Assembly (NCBI RefSeq): GCF_900115145.1
Contig: NZ_FOVL01000012.1
Coordinates: 62,001-126,000 of the forward strand
DNA length: 64,000 bases
Reading direction: 5' to 3'
DNA from: Salegentibacter flavus
GTDB lineage: Bacteria; Bacteroidota; Bacteroidia; Flavobacteriales; Flavobacteriaceae
Shown piece after piece: positions 28,589-37,541 of this stretch; the stretch's first letter is position 1; each line of letters begins with the position of its first letter. Under the pieces are notes generated by a model. The model did not search any database and had not been told where the DNA came from. It saw nothing but the letters and a program-made list of their open reading frames with translations. The position numbers were made by a program, and so were the translations under genes.

Positions 28589-29917
28589 TTGGAAGCATCA
28601 ATAAGTTTTAAAAATATAAATCGCATAGCAATTCCGGCTATCATCGCGGGAATTGCAGAACCGCTCATTTCCTTAACCGATATCGCGATAATAGGGAATG
28701 TAGAGGAAAATCCTGTAGAGGCATTAGCTGCTGCCGGGATAGTAGGATCCTTTCTTTCGGCGATCATTTGGATAGTCGCCCAAACCAAAACCGCAATTTC
28801 AGCCATCGTTTCTCAACATCTGGGCGCAAACCGGTTACACGCGGTAAAAACGCTTATTCCGCAGGCTATTTATTTCAATTTCGCCTTTAGCCTGGTGATT
28901 TATTTCACCACTGCCTTTTTTGCCGAAGCCATCTTTAGCGCTTATAATGCCGAAGGACTTATCCTCAGTTATTCTGAAGAATATTATAAGATAAGAGCAT
29001 TAGGTTATCCGCTCACCCTGGTAACTTTTGCTATTTTCGGAGTTTTTCGAGGTCTTCAAAATACTTTATGGGCAATGAAATGCAGCCTTGCGGGGGCTGC
29101 AGTTAATGTAGGACTCGATTTTCTCCTGGTTTACGGCATAGACGGCCTTATTCCTGCCATGCATCTAAAAGGTGCAGCATACGCCAGCCTTGCTGCTCAG
29201 GCTACAATGCTGATTATGGCTTTATGGTTTTTCTTTAAGAAAACACCTTTTCATCTAAAGCTGAGTTTTAACATCAATCCCCGACTAAAAGGTCTGCTTC
29301 TAATGGCGGCCAACCTTTTTGTTCGTACCGCTGCACTTAATTTCGCGATCTACCTGGCCAATGCGTACGCTACTGACTACGGAAAAAATTATATCGCCGC
29401 ACAAAGTATCCTGATGAATATCTGGTTGTTCTTCAGCTTCTTTATTGATGGTTATGCCAATGCCGGAAACGCCATAGGCGGAAAACTTCTGGGAGCCCGC
29501 GATTATAAAAGCCTGTGGGAACTCAGTAAAAAGATCAGTAAATACTCCATTTTCATCGCTTTAATCCTGATGGCGATCTGTGCCTTATTTTATACAGAAA
29601 TAGGATTGATATTCAACAAAGAAGCTGCCGTTCTGGCCCTGTTCTCTTCGGTATTCTGGATCGTATTATTGATGCAACCGGTGAATGCCATCGCTTTTAT
29701 GTTTGATGGGATCTTTAAAGGTCTTGGGGAAGCCAAATATCTTCGGAATCTACTACTCGTGGCAACTTTTCTGGGCTTCACACCTACTCTCTTGATTTCA
29801 GACTACTTCGGGTTGCAACTTTACGGTATATGGATCGCGTTTTTTGTATGGATGCTCATAAGAAGCAGCGCCCTGGTGATCAAATTCCGAAGAAAATACC
29901 TGCATAAAGAAGTATGA
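28589..29917 (+). CDS. MATE family efflux transporter
   Basis: 442 residues, about twelve hydrophobic segments in two halves; the N-terminal half begins NINRIAIPAIIAGIAEPLISLTD. DinF-like members export drugs or other cations using a Na+ or H+ gradient; the substrate cannot be told. No ATG precedes the first membrane segment, so the TTG at 28589 is taken as start. Because the promoter box ends at 28581, the transcript may have almost no leader. Confidence 0.9.
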   Translation: MEASISFKNINRIAIPAIIAGIAEPLISLTDIAIIGNVEENPVEALAAAGIVGSFLSAIIWIVAQTKTAISAIVSQHLGANRLHAVKTLIPQAIYFNFAFSLVIYFTTAFFAEAIFSAYNAEGLILSYSEEYYKIRALGYPLTLVTFAIFGVFRGLQNTLWAMKCSLAGAAVNVGLDFLLVYGIDGLIPAMHLKGAAYASLAAQATMLIMALWFFFKKTPFHLKLSFNINPRLKGLLLMAANLFVRTAALNFAIYLANAYATDYGKNYIAAQSILMNIWLFFSFFIDGYANAGNAIGGKLLGARDYKSLWELSKKISKYSIFIALILMAICALFYTEIGLIFNKEAAVLALFSSVFWIVLLMQPVNAIAFMFDGIFKGLGEAKYLRNLLLVATFLGFTPTLLISDYFGLQLYGIWIAFFVWMLIRSSALVIKFRRKYLHKEV

Positions 29918-30202
29918 CGCATCAGTGGGTAGGTGCAGTTTGCAGCCCCTATTAATTAATGCTGGAATGAAATTAATTTTCTGAGCCACTAATTCACGAA
30001 TATAGACTCTGCGGGCTTTGCGCTAGGACTTTGCGAACTTAGCGTGAAACAGGAACCACGATGGTTTTTTGGCCCTTGCACAAATCTGCCATTAACTATG
30101 ACTTTCCCTCTGCTTCCATTGGAATTATAAAATTTGCCCAAAGCTTACTGTTTCAGTTTTAAACTTTCTAAATTTGAATATTACCCAACCAAAAAGTAAA
30201 TT
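29918..30202. other. Intergenic region with CTTTGCG-type repeat
   Basis: 285 bp without a gene. Around 30005-30050 the sequence repeats the words CTCTGCGGGCTTTGCG and ACTTTGCGAACTTAGCG. This resembles short dispersed repeats I associate with flavobacterial genomes. Nothing else was recognised. Confidence 0.4.
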
Positions 30203-30970
30203 ATGTCCACCACACCCGAAAACGGAAGTTTATATACTAAAATCGAAAACGGAATTGCTCACCTCGAATTCGGGCATCCGGCAAGTAACTCTTTCCCTTC
30301 AGTGCTTTTAGAAAGACTGGAAAAGGAAATTGAGAAACTATCTGATGACGAAAATGTGAATGTTATCCTTTTAAAATCGGAAGGAGAAAAAGCCTTTTGC
30401 GCAGGGGCCTCTTTTGATGAACTAGTCGCCATAGAAACAATGCAGGCCGGGAAGTTGTTTTTCTCCGGATTCGCCAATGTCATCAATGCAATGCGAAAAT
30501 GCAAAAAACTTATAGTTGGGCGCGTTCAGGGCAAGACCGTAGGAGGTGGCGTTGGACTCGTGGCAGCTTGCGACTACGCTATGGCTACTGATGCGGCCGC
30601 AATTAAACTTTCTGAATTGAGCATAGGGATTGGTCCCTTCGTGATCGCTCCGGCGGTAGAACGAAAAATGGGAGTAGATGCGCTAGCCGAACTCAGCCTT
30701 GCGGCCCACGAATGGAAAAACGCTTATTGGGCCAAAGAAAAAGGCCTTTATGCCCGGGTTTTTGAATCGATAAAAGACCTTGATAAGGAGATTGAAATTT
30801 TCACCGAAAAACTTGCCTCATATAATCCCGAGGCTTTGTTTGAGATGAAACAGATCCTATGGAAAGACACTTCTCACTGGGAAGAATTATTATTCGAAAG
30901 GGCGGCAATTTCCGGGGAATTGGTGTTATCTGATTTTACTAAAAACGCCTTGTCAAAATTTAAAAAATGA
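30203..30970 (+). CDS. Enoyl-CoA hydratase/isomerase family protein
   Basis: 255 residues of the crotonase fold. The oxyanion-hole segments are AFCAGASFDEL and GRVQGKTVGGGVGLVAACDY. A glutamate in KLSELSIGIGPF sits in the usual catalytic region. It may act in fatty acid or amino acid degradation. No other beta-oxidation gene is adjacent, so the exact reaction stays open. Confidence 0.9.
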   Translation: MSTTPENGSLYTKIENGIAHLEFGHPASNSFPSVLLERLEKEIEKLSDDENVNVILLKSEGEKAFCAGASFDELVAIETMQAGKLFFSGFANVINAMRKCKKLIVGRVQGKTVGGGVGLVAACDYAMATDAAAIKLSELSIGIGPFVIAPAVERKMGVDALAELSLAAHEWKNAYWAKEKGLYARVFESIKDLDKEIEIFTEKLASYNPEALFEMKQILWKDTSHWEELLFERAAISGELVLSDFTKNALSKFKK

Positions 30971-31016
30971 CCGGTTTTCCCTTAATTTTTCTGTATCTTA
31001 ATAAAAATTGAAGATT

Positions 31017-31205
31017 ATGAGCCTATTTCAGGAACATCTGCCAAAAGACCGACCGGCAAGCCGCGAAGAAGAATGGGGTTTTACCCTCTGGGAATTTATT
31101 GCCGATAACTGGCTTTATTTAATTATTATCCTGCTAATCCTCGGGATTTTTCTATATGCCCGTATAAGCTGGAGAAAACGCCAGAATAGAAACAAACAAA
31201 ACTAA
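31017..31205 (+). CDS. Small membrane protein, 62 residues
   Basis: Begins MSLFQEHLPKDRPASREEEWGF and has one strong membrane helix (LYLIIILLILGIFLYA) followed by a basic tail. The topology would be N-out or N-in with one span. Function unknown. Its TAA overlaps the ATG of a second tiny gene by one base, which argues that both are translated. A TTG three codons upstream is an alternative start. Confidence 0.65.
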   Translation: MSLFQEHLPKDRPASREEEWGFTLWEFIADNWLYLIIILLILGIFLYARISWRKRQNRNKQN

Positions 31206-31315
31206 TGAGCGAAGATACCTGGGAAATATTCAGTTTTCTAAGCGGAATGGGTTTCTGGCTGATTCTTGCTGTAGTTTTAATTGTTGTAGTGATTTACAGC
31301 AGATATAAAAAATAA
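31205..31315 (+). CDS. Tiny membrane protein, 36 residues
   Basis: Reads MSEDTWEIFSF, then a single hydrophobic helix (GFWLILAVVLIVVVIY) and the basic end SRYKK. The ATG overlaps the stop of the 62-residue gene (TAATG), and its stop is two bases from that of the convergent oxygenase gene. Such coupling makes a real gene plausible despite the length. No family recognised. Confidence 0.55.
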   Translation: MSEDTWEIFSFLSGMGFWLILAVVLIVVVIYSRYKK

Positions 31316-31316
31316 G

Positions 31317-31970
31317 TTAGCGCGTTTTTAACCAACCTGTAATACTGAGCCTGGTAGTATTCACCGGCTTCACCTCATGTTCCAGTACCTGACTCTCAAA
31401 GATCACCACCCTGCCCGGCAATGGATAGATACTTTTTGCAATTTCCTTTCCGTCCTCTTCTGTATAAATTACCAGTTCTCCACCATTTTCCGGTTTCCAG
31501 TCTTCATCGTTCAGATAACAAACCAATGAAAGTTTTCGCCTAGCGTCGTTTTGAAAGGTATCCAGGTGGCGTTTATAGAAAGTACCTTTTGGATACAGCG
31601 CATAATGAAATTCTTTAGTCAGAATTCCGAGAAAGCAGGTTTTATTGAGATAAGCTACAAGAGAATTGATCTTATCAAAAAAATATTTCTCAGCCGGGCC
31701 TGCTTCGGCTTCGTTAAGCCAGAGGATAAAATCTCCCCGCACCGATTTAGCGATCACTTCATTAACTTTATTCCCAATGGCGGCCTTTTTAAATTCATCC
31801 TCCTTGTATTTTTGCTTCAGGGAATCGCGCAGAGCGGCCACCTCTTCAGCATTAAAAAAGTTATCGGCGATGCAATATTGCTTCTCTACCAGTTCAGTAA
31901 TTATTTCTTCGTAGTAAGGATTTTCTTTGAATTCTAATTGTTCAAAGAGTTCATTATTGGCCTTTTCCAT
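31317..31970 (-). CDS. 2OG-Fe(II) oxygenase (prolyl 4-hydroxylase-like)
   Basis: 217 residues. The iron site is HxD in FYKRHLDTFQND and a distal His in LEHEVKPVNTTRLSI, where the Arg binds 2-oxoglutarate. A double-stranded beta-helix with LVCYLNDEDWKPENGGEL lies between. Related bacterial proteins hydroxylate prolines in partners such as EF-Tu; the target here is unknown. No signal peptide. Confidence 0.87.
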   Translation of the reverse strand: MEKANNELFEQLEFKENPYYEEIITELVEKQYCIADNFFNAEEVAALRDSLKQKYKEDEFKKAAIGNKVNEVIAKSVRGDFILWLNEAEAGPAEKYFFDKINSLVAYLNKTCFLGILTKEFHYALYPKGTFYKRHLDTFQNDARRKLSLVCYLNDEDWKPENGGELVIYTEEDGKEIAKSIYPLPGRVVIFESQVLEHEVKPVNTTRLSITGWLKTR

Positions 31971-32044
31971 AGTGACAAAAATTTTGCAAATATACTTCGG
32001 AAACAGAATTATTTCAGGAAAAAATTCAGACGTTAAAAATCCTG

Positions 32045-32052
32045 TATCTTTG
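32045..32052 (+). promoter_or_regulatory. Promoter -7 element of the queD-like gene
   Basis: TATCTTTG, an exact TAnnTTTG match, 16 bp before the ATG. No clear -33 TTG. Confidence 0.55.
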
Positions 32053-32068
32053 CCTAAAATTTACTTTT

Positions 32069-32527
32069 ATGAGTAAGATACGTATTACAAAGCAATTCAA
32101 TTTTGAAACCGGTCACGCCCTATATGGATACGATGGAAAATGCCGGAACGTGCACGGTCACAGCTATAAACTCAATGTTACTGTTATTGGAGAGCCAATT
32201 TCTGATAAAAATGATGTGAAATTCGGAATGGTGATAGATTTTGGTGATCTAAAGAAGATCGTAAAATCTGAAATTGTAGATAAATTCGATCACGCAACGG
32301 TATTCAATAAAAATACCCCTCATATTGAACTGGCACAGGAACTCATGAACCGTGATCATCACGTTATCCTGGTAGAATATCAACCCACCAGCGAAAATAT
32401 GGTAATAGATTTTGCTGAAAAGATCAAGAAACACCTTCCAGGGCATATTCAGCTACATTCTTTAAAACTACAGGAAACCGAATCCAGTTTTGCCGAGTGG
32501 TATGCAAGCGATCAGGACTCCCATTAA
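32069..32527 (+). CDS. queD: 6-carboxytetrahydropterin synthase family (QueD/PTPS)
   Basis: 152 residues. Zinc-binding His residues are in FETGHAL and CRNVHGHSYKL, with the catalytic Cys just before the latter. The Asp/His pair KFDHATVF and the substrate Glu near LKLQETESSF are present. It probably makes 6-carboxytetrahydropterin for queuosine. The family also includes PTPS enzymes of biopterin synthesis, so the symbol is provisional; no other que gene is adjacent. Confidence 0.85.
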   Translation: MSKIRITKQFNFETGHALYGYDGKCRNVHGHSYKLNVTVIGEPISDKNDVKFGMVIDFGDLKKIVKSEIVDKFDHATVFNKNTPHIELAQELMNRDHHVILVEYQPTSENMVIDFAEKIKKHLPGHIQLHSLKLQETESSFAEWYASDQDSH

Positions 32528-32635
32528 ACACACACTACCTTCTGAAAGGAGTTCTAAACTTACGAAGTCAATTGAGACGGAAGGATTAAGGTCTTCTGCT
32601 AAAATATTTATATTTACAGCTTAGAATAATAACCT

Positions 32636-33394
32636 ATGACCATCCCGCAGGGCAAAAAGATCTATTTTTCAAGCGATAACCACTTAGGTGCCCCCACTGC
32701 TTCTGAAAGCAGACCACGGGAAGTACGATTTGTAAAATGGTTGGATGAAATAAAAGATGATGCGGCCGCAATCTTTCTATTAGGCGATCTTTTTGATTTT
32801 TGGTTCGAATACAAACACGCGGTTCCGAAAGGATTTGTAAGGGTTTTAGGGAAATTGGCAGAAATAAAGGACAGCGGAATTCCAGTGTATTTCTTTGTTG
32901 GAAACCACGATTTGTGGATGAAAGATTATTTTGAAGAAGAATTGAATATTCCTGTTTACCACAAACCCAAAGAATTTGAATTCAATAATAAAACATTCCT
33001 TATTGGCCATGGCGATGGCCTTGGGCCAGGCGATCACGGTTATAAACGAATGAAAAAGGTATTTACCAATCCGTTTTCAAAGTGGCTTTACCGTTGGCTT
33101 CATCCCGATTTAGGCATTCCTCTGGCACAGTATTTTTCAGTTAAAAACAAAGCGATATCAGGGGTAGAAGACCAGGAATTTTTGGGTGAAGAAGGAGAGT
33201 GGCTTATCCAGTATTGCCGCAGAAAGCTTGAGGAGAAACATTATGATTTTTTCCTGTTCGGGCACCGGCATTTGCCCCTCGATATTCAGCTTAATGAAAA
33301 TTCCCGATACATCAACACCGGCGACTGGATCTCGCATTATACCTATGCCGAATTTGATGGAAACACTGTCAACCTGAAGAAACTGGATTCTTAA
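32636..33394 (+). CDS. lpxH: UDP-2,3-diacylglucosamine diphosphatase, LpxH-like
   Basis: 252-residue calcineurin-type metallophosphatase of lipid A synthesis, converting UDP-diacylglucosamine to lipid X. Metal motifs: SSDNHLGA, LLGDLFDFWFEY, FVGNHDLWM, IGHGDGLGPGD and FGHRHLPL. DFWFEY after the second motif is typical of LpxH. Its last bases overlap the end of the convergent recJ gene by 4 bp. Confidence 0.9.
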   Translation: MTIPQGKKIYFSSDNHLGAPTASESRPREVRFVKWLDEIKDDAAAIFLLGDLFDFWFEYKHAVPKGFVRVLGKLAEIKDSGIPVYFFVGNHDLWMKDYFEEELNIPVYHKPKEFEFNNKTFLIGHGDGLGPGDHGYKRMKKVFTNPFSKWLYRWLHPDLGIPLAQYFSVKNKAISGVEDQEFLGEEGEWLIQYCRRKLEEKHYDFFLFGHRHLPLDIQLNENSRYINTGDWISHYTYAEFDGNTVNLKKLDS

Positions 33395-35088
33395 TCTTCG
33401 GCGATATCACGCAGCTTTAATTGAAGCGACACATTCCCGTTCCATTCATTTTCATCCAGGCTATACACCGCTTTAAATTTCTTTCGGTCTCTTATCAGCT
33501 CAATTTTTCCCCCCAGGTTAAAGCCAATCACATCAAAAGTTGGTCCTGCTGGCAATTGAGTTACCGTGCATTTTAAATGTGCATCTTCGGCCCCAACACA
33601 TTTCCCGTAACCGGTATCGATAAGGTCTCTGCTCATAAACACAGGACTCATATTCCCCGGCCCGAACGGAGCGAATTGTTTCAGGATCCGGTAAAATTTA
33701 GGAGTGATATCGCTAAATTGCAATTCGGCATCTATGCTAATTTCTGGAGTTAGCAGATGTTCTTCTATACTATCGGAAACCACCTCTTCAAATTTCCGTT
33801 TAAAGTTTTCATATTCTGAAGTTTCCAGGGTAAGGCCCGCTGCATATTTATGTCCTCCAAACTGTTCAATATGATCCTGGCAGGCTTCCAGGGCATTATA
33901 AACATCAAATCCTTTCACCGAACGCGCCGATGCTGCCAGTTTCCCACCGCTTTTGGTGAAAACCAGCGTGGGACGGTAATAGGTTTCTGTTAAACGGGAA
34001 GCTACAATTCCTATCACGCCTTTATGCCAGTTCTCATCATACACCACGGTGGTATAGCGTTCCTGCTCTTTTAATTCTTCAATCTGGACAAGCGCCTCTA
34101 CGGTAATCGATTTGTCTGCATCCTTCCTATCGGAGTTAAATTTTTCTATTTCTGCCGCGAATTCAAGGGCGATAGCTTCATCTTCTTCGGTAAGCAGGTT
34201 CACAGCGTGTAATCCGTGTTTCATTCTTCCGGCGGCATTAATCCGCGGGGCAAGGATAAAAACTACATCGCTAATACTGATCTTTTTCTTTTTTACCTGA
34301 TCCAATATTGATTTGAAACCGATTCTGGGCGCAATATTTATCACCCTTAGCCCGTGGTAAGCCAGCACCCGGTTTTCTCCGGTAATAGGAACAATATCTG
34401 CCCCAATGGCGGTGGCAACCAGATCGAGATATGGCAATAAAACATCTATAGGATCTCCCCGTTCTGAAGACAATGCCTGAATTAATTTAAATCCCACGCC
34501 GCAACCGCATAATTCTTTATAGGGATATTCACAATCTTCTCTCTTAGGGTCTAAAACAGCAACAGCTTTTGGTATTTCAACGCCGGGACGGTGATGATCA
34601 CAGATGATGAATTCGACACCTTTTTCGGTTGCATATGCGACTTTCTCAATAGCTTTGATTCCGCAATCCAGAGCGATGATCAGGGAAATATCGTTATCGG
34701 CCGCGAAATCTATCCCCTGGTAAGAAATTCCATAGCCCTCGCCATACCTGTCTGGAATATAATTGGCGACATTGGGCGTGAGGGTTTTGAGATATGAAGA
34801 CATCAACGCGACACTGGTGGTACCATCCACATCGTAATCGCCGTAAACCATAATATTTTCGCCGGCTGCAATGGCTTTTTCAATACGGTTTACAGCAAGA
34901 TCCATATCTTTCATTAAATAGGGATCGTGCAAATCGTCCAGGCTGGGCCGAAAAAACTTTTTAGCAGCTTCAAATGTATCAATACCCCTTTGCACCAGGA
35001 GAGATGCTATTGGTTTATCCACCCCCAATTGCAGGGAAAGCAGAGAAACGGTTTCAGAATCGGGTTTAGGTTTAAGCGTCCAGCGCAT
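33391..35088 (-). CDS. recJ: Single-strand-specific exonuclease RecJ
   Basis: 565-residue 5'-3' exonuclease used in recombination and mismatch repair. DHH-family motifs: MVYGDYDVDGTTSVA, IALDCGIKA, ICDHHRPG, and DHHA1 with SARSVKGFDVYNAL and FGGHKYAAGLTLE. An OB-like C-terminal domain follows. Length and motif order are normal. Confidence 0.95.
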   Translation of the reverse strand: MRWTLKPKPDSETVSLLSLQLGVDKPIASLLVQRGIDTFEAAKKFFRPSLDDLHDPYLMKDMDLAVNRIEKAIAAGENIMVYGDYDVDGTTSVALMSSYLKTLTPNVANYIPDRYGEGYGISYQGIDFAADNDISLIIALDCGIKAIEKVAYATEKGVEFIICDHHRPGVEIPKAVAVLDPKREDCEYPYKELCGCGVGFKLIQALSSERGDPIDVLLPYLDLVATAIGADIVPITGENRVLAYHGLRVINIAPRIGFKSILDQVKKKKISISDVVFILAPRINAAGRMKHGLHAVNLLTEEDEAIALEFAAEIEKFNSDRKDADKSITVEALVQIEELKEQERYTTVVYDENWHKGVIGIVASRLTETYYRPTLVFTKSGGKLAASARSVKGFDVYNALEACQDHIEQFGGHKYAAGLTLETSEYENFKRKFEEVVSDSIEEHLLTPEISIDAELQFSDITPKFYRILKQFAPFGPGNMSPVFMSRDLIDTGYGKCVGAEDAHLKCTVTQLPAGPTFDVIGFNLGGKIELIRDRKKFKAVYSLDENEWNGNVSLQLKLRDIAED

Positions 35089-35208
35089 ATGCTTGAAAAT
35101 TTATGCAAAAATAACAATGTGAGCCTAAGTTTTGGGAAAGGACCTGATTACTTCAGGAATAAACCAATTTAAAATATTTTGTCTTAATTCCTTTCAGAAT
35201 AAAGATTT

Positions 35209-35880
35209 TTATGGTTTTCCCCCAACCACGATCACTATTTCACCTTTGGGCGGCTTTTGCGTATAATGCTGAATCACTTCTGAAGCTGTCCCGCGAATTG
35301 TCTCTTCGTGAAGCTTGGTAATCTCTCTGGAAACCGAGACAGGCCGTTCTGGGCCAAAATATTCTACAAAATGCTGAAGGGTTTTCAGCAGTTTATGCGG
35401 AGATTCATAAAAAATCATCGTTCTGGATTCTTCGGCGAGAAATTTCAGCCTTGTTTGCCTGCCTTTTTTCACCGGAAGAAAACCTTCGAAGATGAATTTA
35501 TCGTTGGGAAAACCGCTGTTCACCAATGCCGGAACAAAGGCTGTAGCTCCTGGCAAGCAGTCTACCTCAACACCGGCTTCCACACAGGCACGGGTTAACA
35601 AAAAACCCGGATCTGAAATAGCCGGAGTGCCCGCGTCACTAATTAACGCAATAGTGTCACCATTTTTAATGCGTTGCACAATTCCCTCAACCGTCTTATG
35701 CTCATTATGCATATGATGGCTCTGCATGTGTGTTTTGATCTCAAAATGTTTCAGGAGTTTCCCGCTGTTTCGGGTGTCTTCGGCAAGAATAAGATCTACT
35801 TCTTTCAAAATACGAACAGCCCTGAAGGTGATATCCTCCAGGTTACCTATTGGAGTAGGCACCAAATAAAGTTTTCCCAT
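35209..35880 (-). CDS. rsmI: 16S rRNA (cytidine1402-2'-O)-methyltransferase
   Basis: 223 residues of the tetrapyrrole-methylase fold. It begins GKLYLVPTPIGNLEDITFRA, with ILAEDTRNSGKLLKHF and SDAGTPAISDPGF, all hallmarks of RsmI. The protein is about 60 residues shorter than the E. coli enzyme and ends soon after KPPKGEIVIVVGG, lacking the extra C-terminal domain. This short form is frequent in Bacteroidota. Confidence 0.94.
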   Translation of the reverse strand: MGKLYLVPTPIGNLEDITFRAVRILKEVDLILAEDTRNSGKLLKHFEIKTHMQSHHMHNEHKTVEGIVQRIKNGDTIALISDAGTPAISDPGFLLTRACVEAGVEVDCLPGATAFVPALVNSGFPNDKFIFEGFLPVKKGRQTRLKFLAEESRTMIFYESPHKLLKTLQHFVEYFGPERPVSVSREITKLHEETIRGTASEVIQHYTQKPPKGEIVIVVGGKP

Positions 35881-35895
35881 AAATTACGCCGGCTA

Positions 35896-36708
35896 CTATC
35901 TGTATTTATTTTCGATCTTTTCCATGAACCGCTGCTCATAAACTTCTTTACCTTCCCAATGATTGTAATCGGGTTTTACGATCTTCTCTATGAATTTTTT
36001 TGCTTCATTGGGATCGTCAATGGTATTCAACTGGGAGAGTACACGATTATAATCGGCGGTGTTGCCGTCAAATAAATGTTTAATAAAAGAGAGTCTTTCG
36101 TTAAGACCAATATTAATTCCCTTCTTCAACCTGTCGTTAACAGATTTAGGGCGGTTCTCTTTTTGCCGGTTGTTAAGAGGTTCAAAATTTGGAAGGTTAT
36201 CATAATCAACTCCTATATCGCGGAAATCCTTTTTTGGCTCAGGGATTTGTTTTTTAGCAGGTGGTGCACTTCTCTGCTCAGGTTGCTTTGGTGGTTCTGC
36301 CTGTTTTGTCTCAGAAGCTTGCTGAGACCTCCCCATCTGGCCAAAAAGTTCATCTACCTTTTCAGTCTCTGGCGGCATTTGAGCCACGATATCTTTAATT
36401 TTTTCGGTATTAGGTTCGGTAATGGCATCAGCATCTTCACGGTATTCGGTCCCATCGGGAGCGTAATCATCACGATCAGATTTTGCCGGTTCTTTTTTCT
36501 TTTTCGGTTTTTCTATACTGAGGGTTTCAGTGGCTTCGGGAGCCTCAAATGCGTGAAGATTCTGCTCGGTAAAGTTCAGTATAGAAAGTTGCTCATAAAG
36601 AGTCGCAGCTTTTAGCTTAAGCGCTTTCGTATCCAGATTTTCTTTTTCAGAAATTATTTCTTCAGCGAGTTTCACCAACTCTTTCTTAAGTCTGTTTTTC
36701 ATTTTCAT
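35896..36708 (-). CDS. Conserved hypothetical protein with charged linker
   Basis: 270 residues, no known domain recognised. Three parts can be seen: a helical N-terminus (about 1-55), a low-complexity Pro/Glu/Lys/Gln-rich linker (about 65-165), and a compact C-terminus from NDRLKKGINIGLNERLSFIKHLF to the end. There is no signal peptide or membrane segment. The layout suggests an adaptor or tether. It is 15 bp upstream of rsmI on the same strand. A Met two codons in is an alternative start. Confidence 0.7.
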   Translation of the reverse strand: MKMKNRLKKELVKLAEEIISEKENLDTKALKLKAATLYEQLSILNFTEQNLHAFEAPEATETLSIEKPKKKKEPAKSDRDDYAPDGTEYREDADAITEPNTEKIKDIVAQMPPETEKVDELFGQMGRSQQASETKQAEPPKQPEQRSAPPAKKQIPEPKKDFRDIGVDYDNLPNFEPLNNRQKENRPKSVNDRLKKGINIGLNERLSFIKHLFDGNTADYNRVLSQLNTIDDPNEAKKFIEKIVKPDYNHWEGKEVYEQRFMEKIENKYR

Positions 36709-36833
36709 ACAATTTTTATGAACCCCATATTTTTAAGCCTAAAAAGATTTTAACCTTTTTCCTGCAAAAAAGATGCCCATCCCGGCATTAATAACTTTAG
36801 AAATTAGCATCGGGCAATGGCTTGTATTTTTAA

Positions 36834-36841
36834 TAAATTTG
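36834..36841 (+). promoter_or_regulatory. Possible promoter -7 element of tdk
   Basis: TAAATTTG matches TAnnTTTG, 52 bp before the tdk ATG; no -33 TTG at the expected spacing. Confidence 0.35.
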
Positions 36842-36893
36842 TTCCACCTTTATCGAAAAGGGCTAATTCCTGTTTCGATTTGAAAATTACAAA

Positions 36894-37541
36894 ATGTTTC
36901 TCGAAAATACAGTAAATCACGAAGAGCAATTTGGCTGGATTGAGGTTATTTGCGGTAGCATGTTCTCGGGCAAGACCGAAGAACTCATCCGAAGACTCAA
37001 GCGGGCACAGTTTGCCCGTCAAAAAGTAGAGATCTTTAAACCCGCCATAGATAGACGTTACGACGAGGAGATGGTGGTCTCTCACGATGCCAACGAAATT
37101 CGCTCCACTCCGGTGCCTTCAGCATCCAATATCCCTATCCTTGCCGATGGCTGCGATGTTATTGGTATAGACGAAGCCCAGTTTTTTGACGATGAGATTG
37201 TGAGTGTTTGTAATGATCTTGCCAACCGTGGAATTCGGGTTATTGTCGCCGGTCTGGATATGGATTTTAAAGGAAATCCTTTCGGGCCAATGCCTTTTTT
37301 AATGGCTACGGCAGAATATGTTACCAAAGTGCACGCCGTGTGTACCCGCACGGGAAATCTTGCCCAGTTTAGTTACCGGAAAGCGATTAACGACGAGCTT
37401 GTCTTCCTTGGAGAAACCGAAGAATATGAGCCTTTAAGCCGGGCCGCATATTACAAGGCTATGCTCAAGGAACGCGTGAAAAAGCTGGATGTAAAAGAAG
37501 CAGAAGAACTGGATCCCAACCTAAAAGAAAAGAATGCCTGA
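36894..37541 (+). CDS. tdk: Thymidine kinase (type II)
   Basis: 215 residues. P-loop in [20 protein letters not shown], Walker B-like [13 protein letters not shown], and the lasso region with [15 protein letters not shown]. Only one zinc-type Cys pair partner is obvious (HAVCTRTG), so the structural zinc may be missing. It salvages thymidine to dTMP. It overlaps alr by 8 bp. Confidence 0.94.
   Translation: MFLENTVNHEEQFGWIEVICGSMFSGKTEELIRRLKRAQFARQKVEIFKPAIDRRYDEEMVVSHDANEIRSTPVPSASNIPILADGCDVIGIDEAQFFDDEIVSVCNDLANRGIRVIVAGLDMDFKGNPFGPMPFLMATAEYVTKVHAVCTRTGNLAQFSYRKAINDELVFLGETEEYEPLSRAAYYKAMLKERVKKLDVKEAEELDPNLKEKNA

Noticed and set aside
35308-36615. Several forward frames of 90-180 residues opposite rsmI and the hypothetical gene
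   Set aside because: They lie antisense to well-supported reverse genes and show hydrophobic, shadow-like composition.
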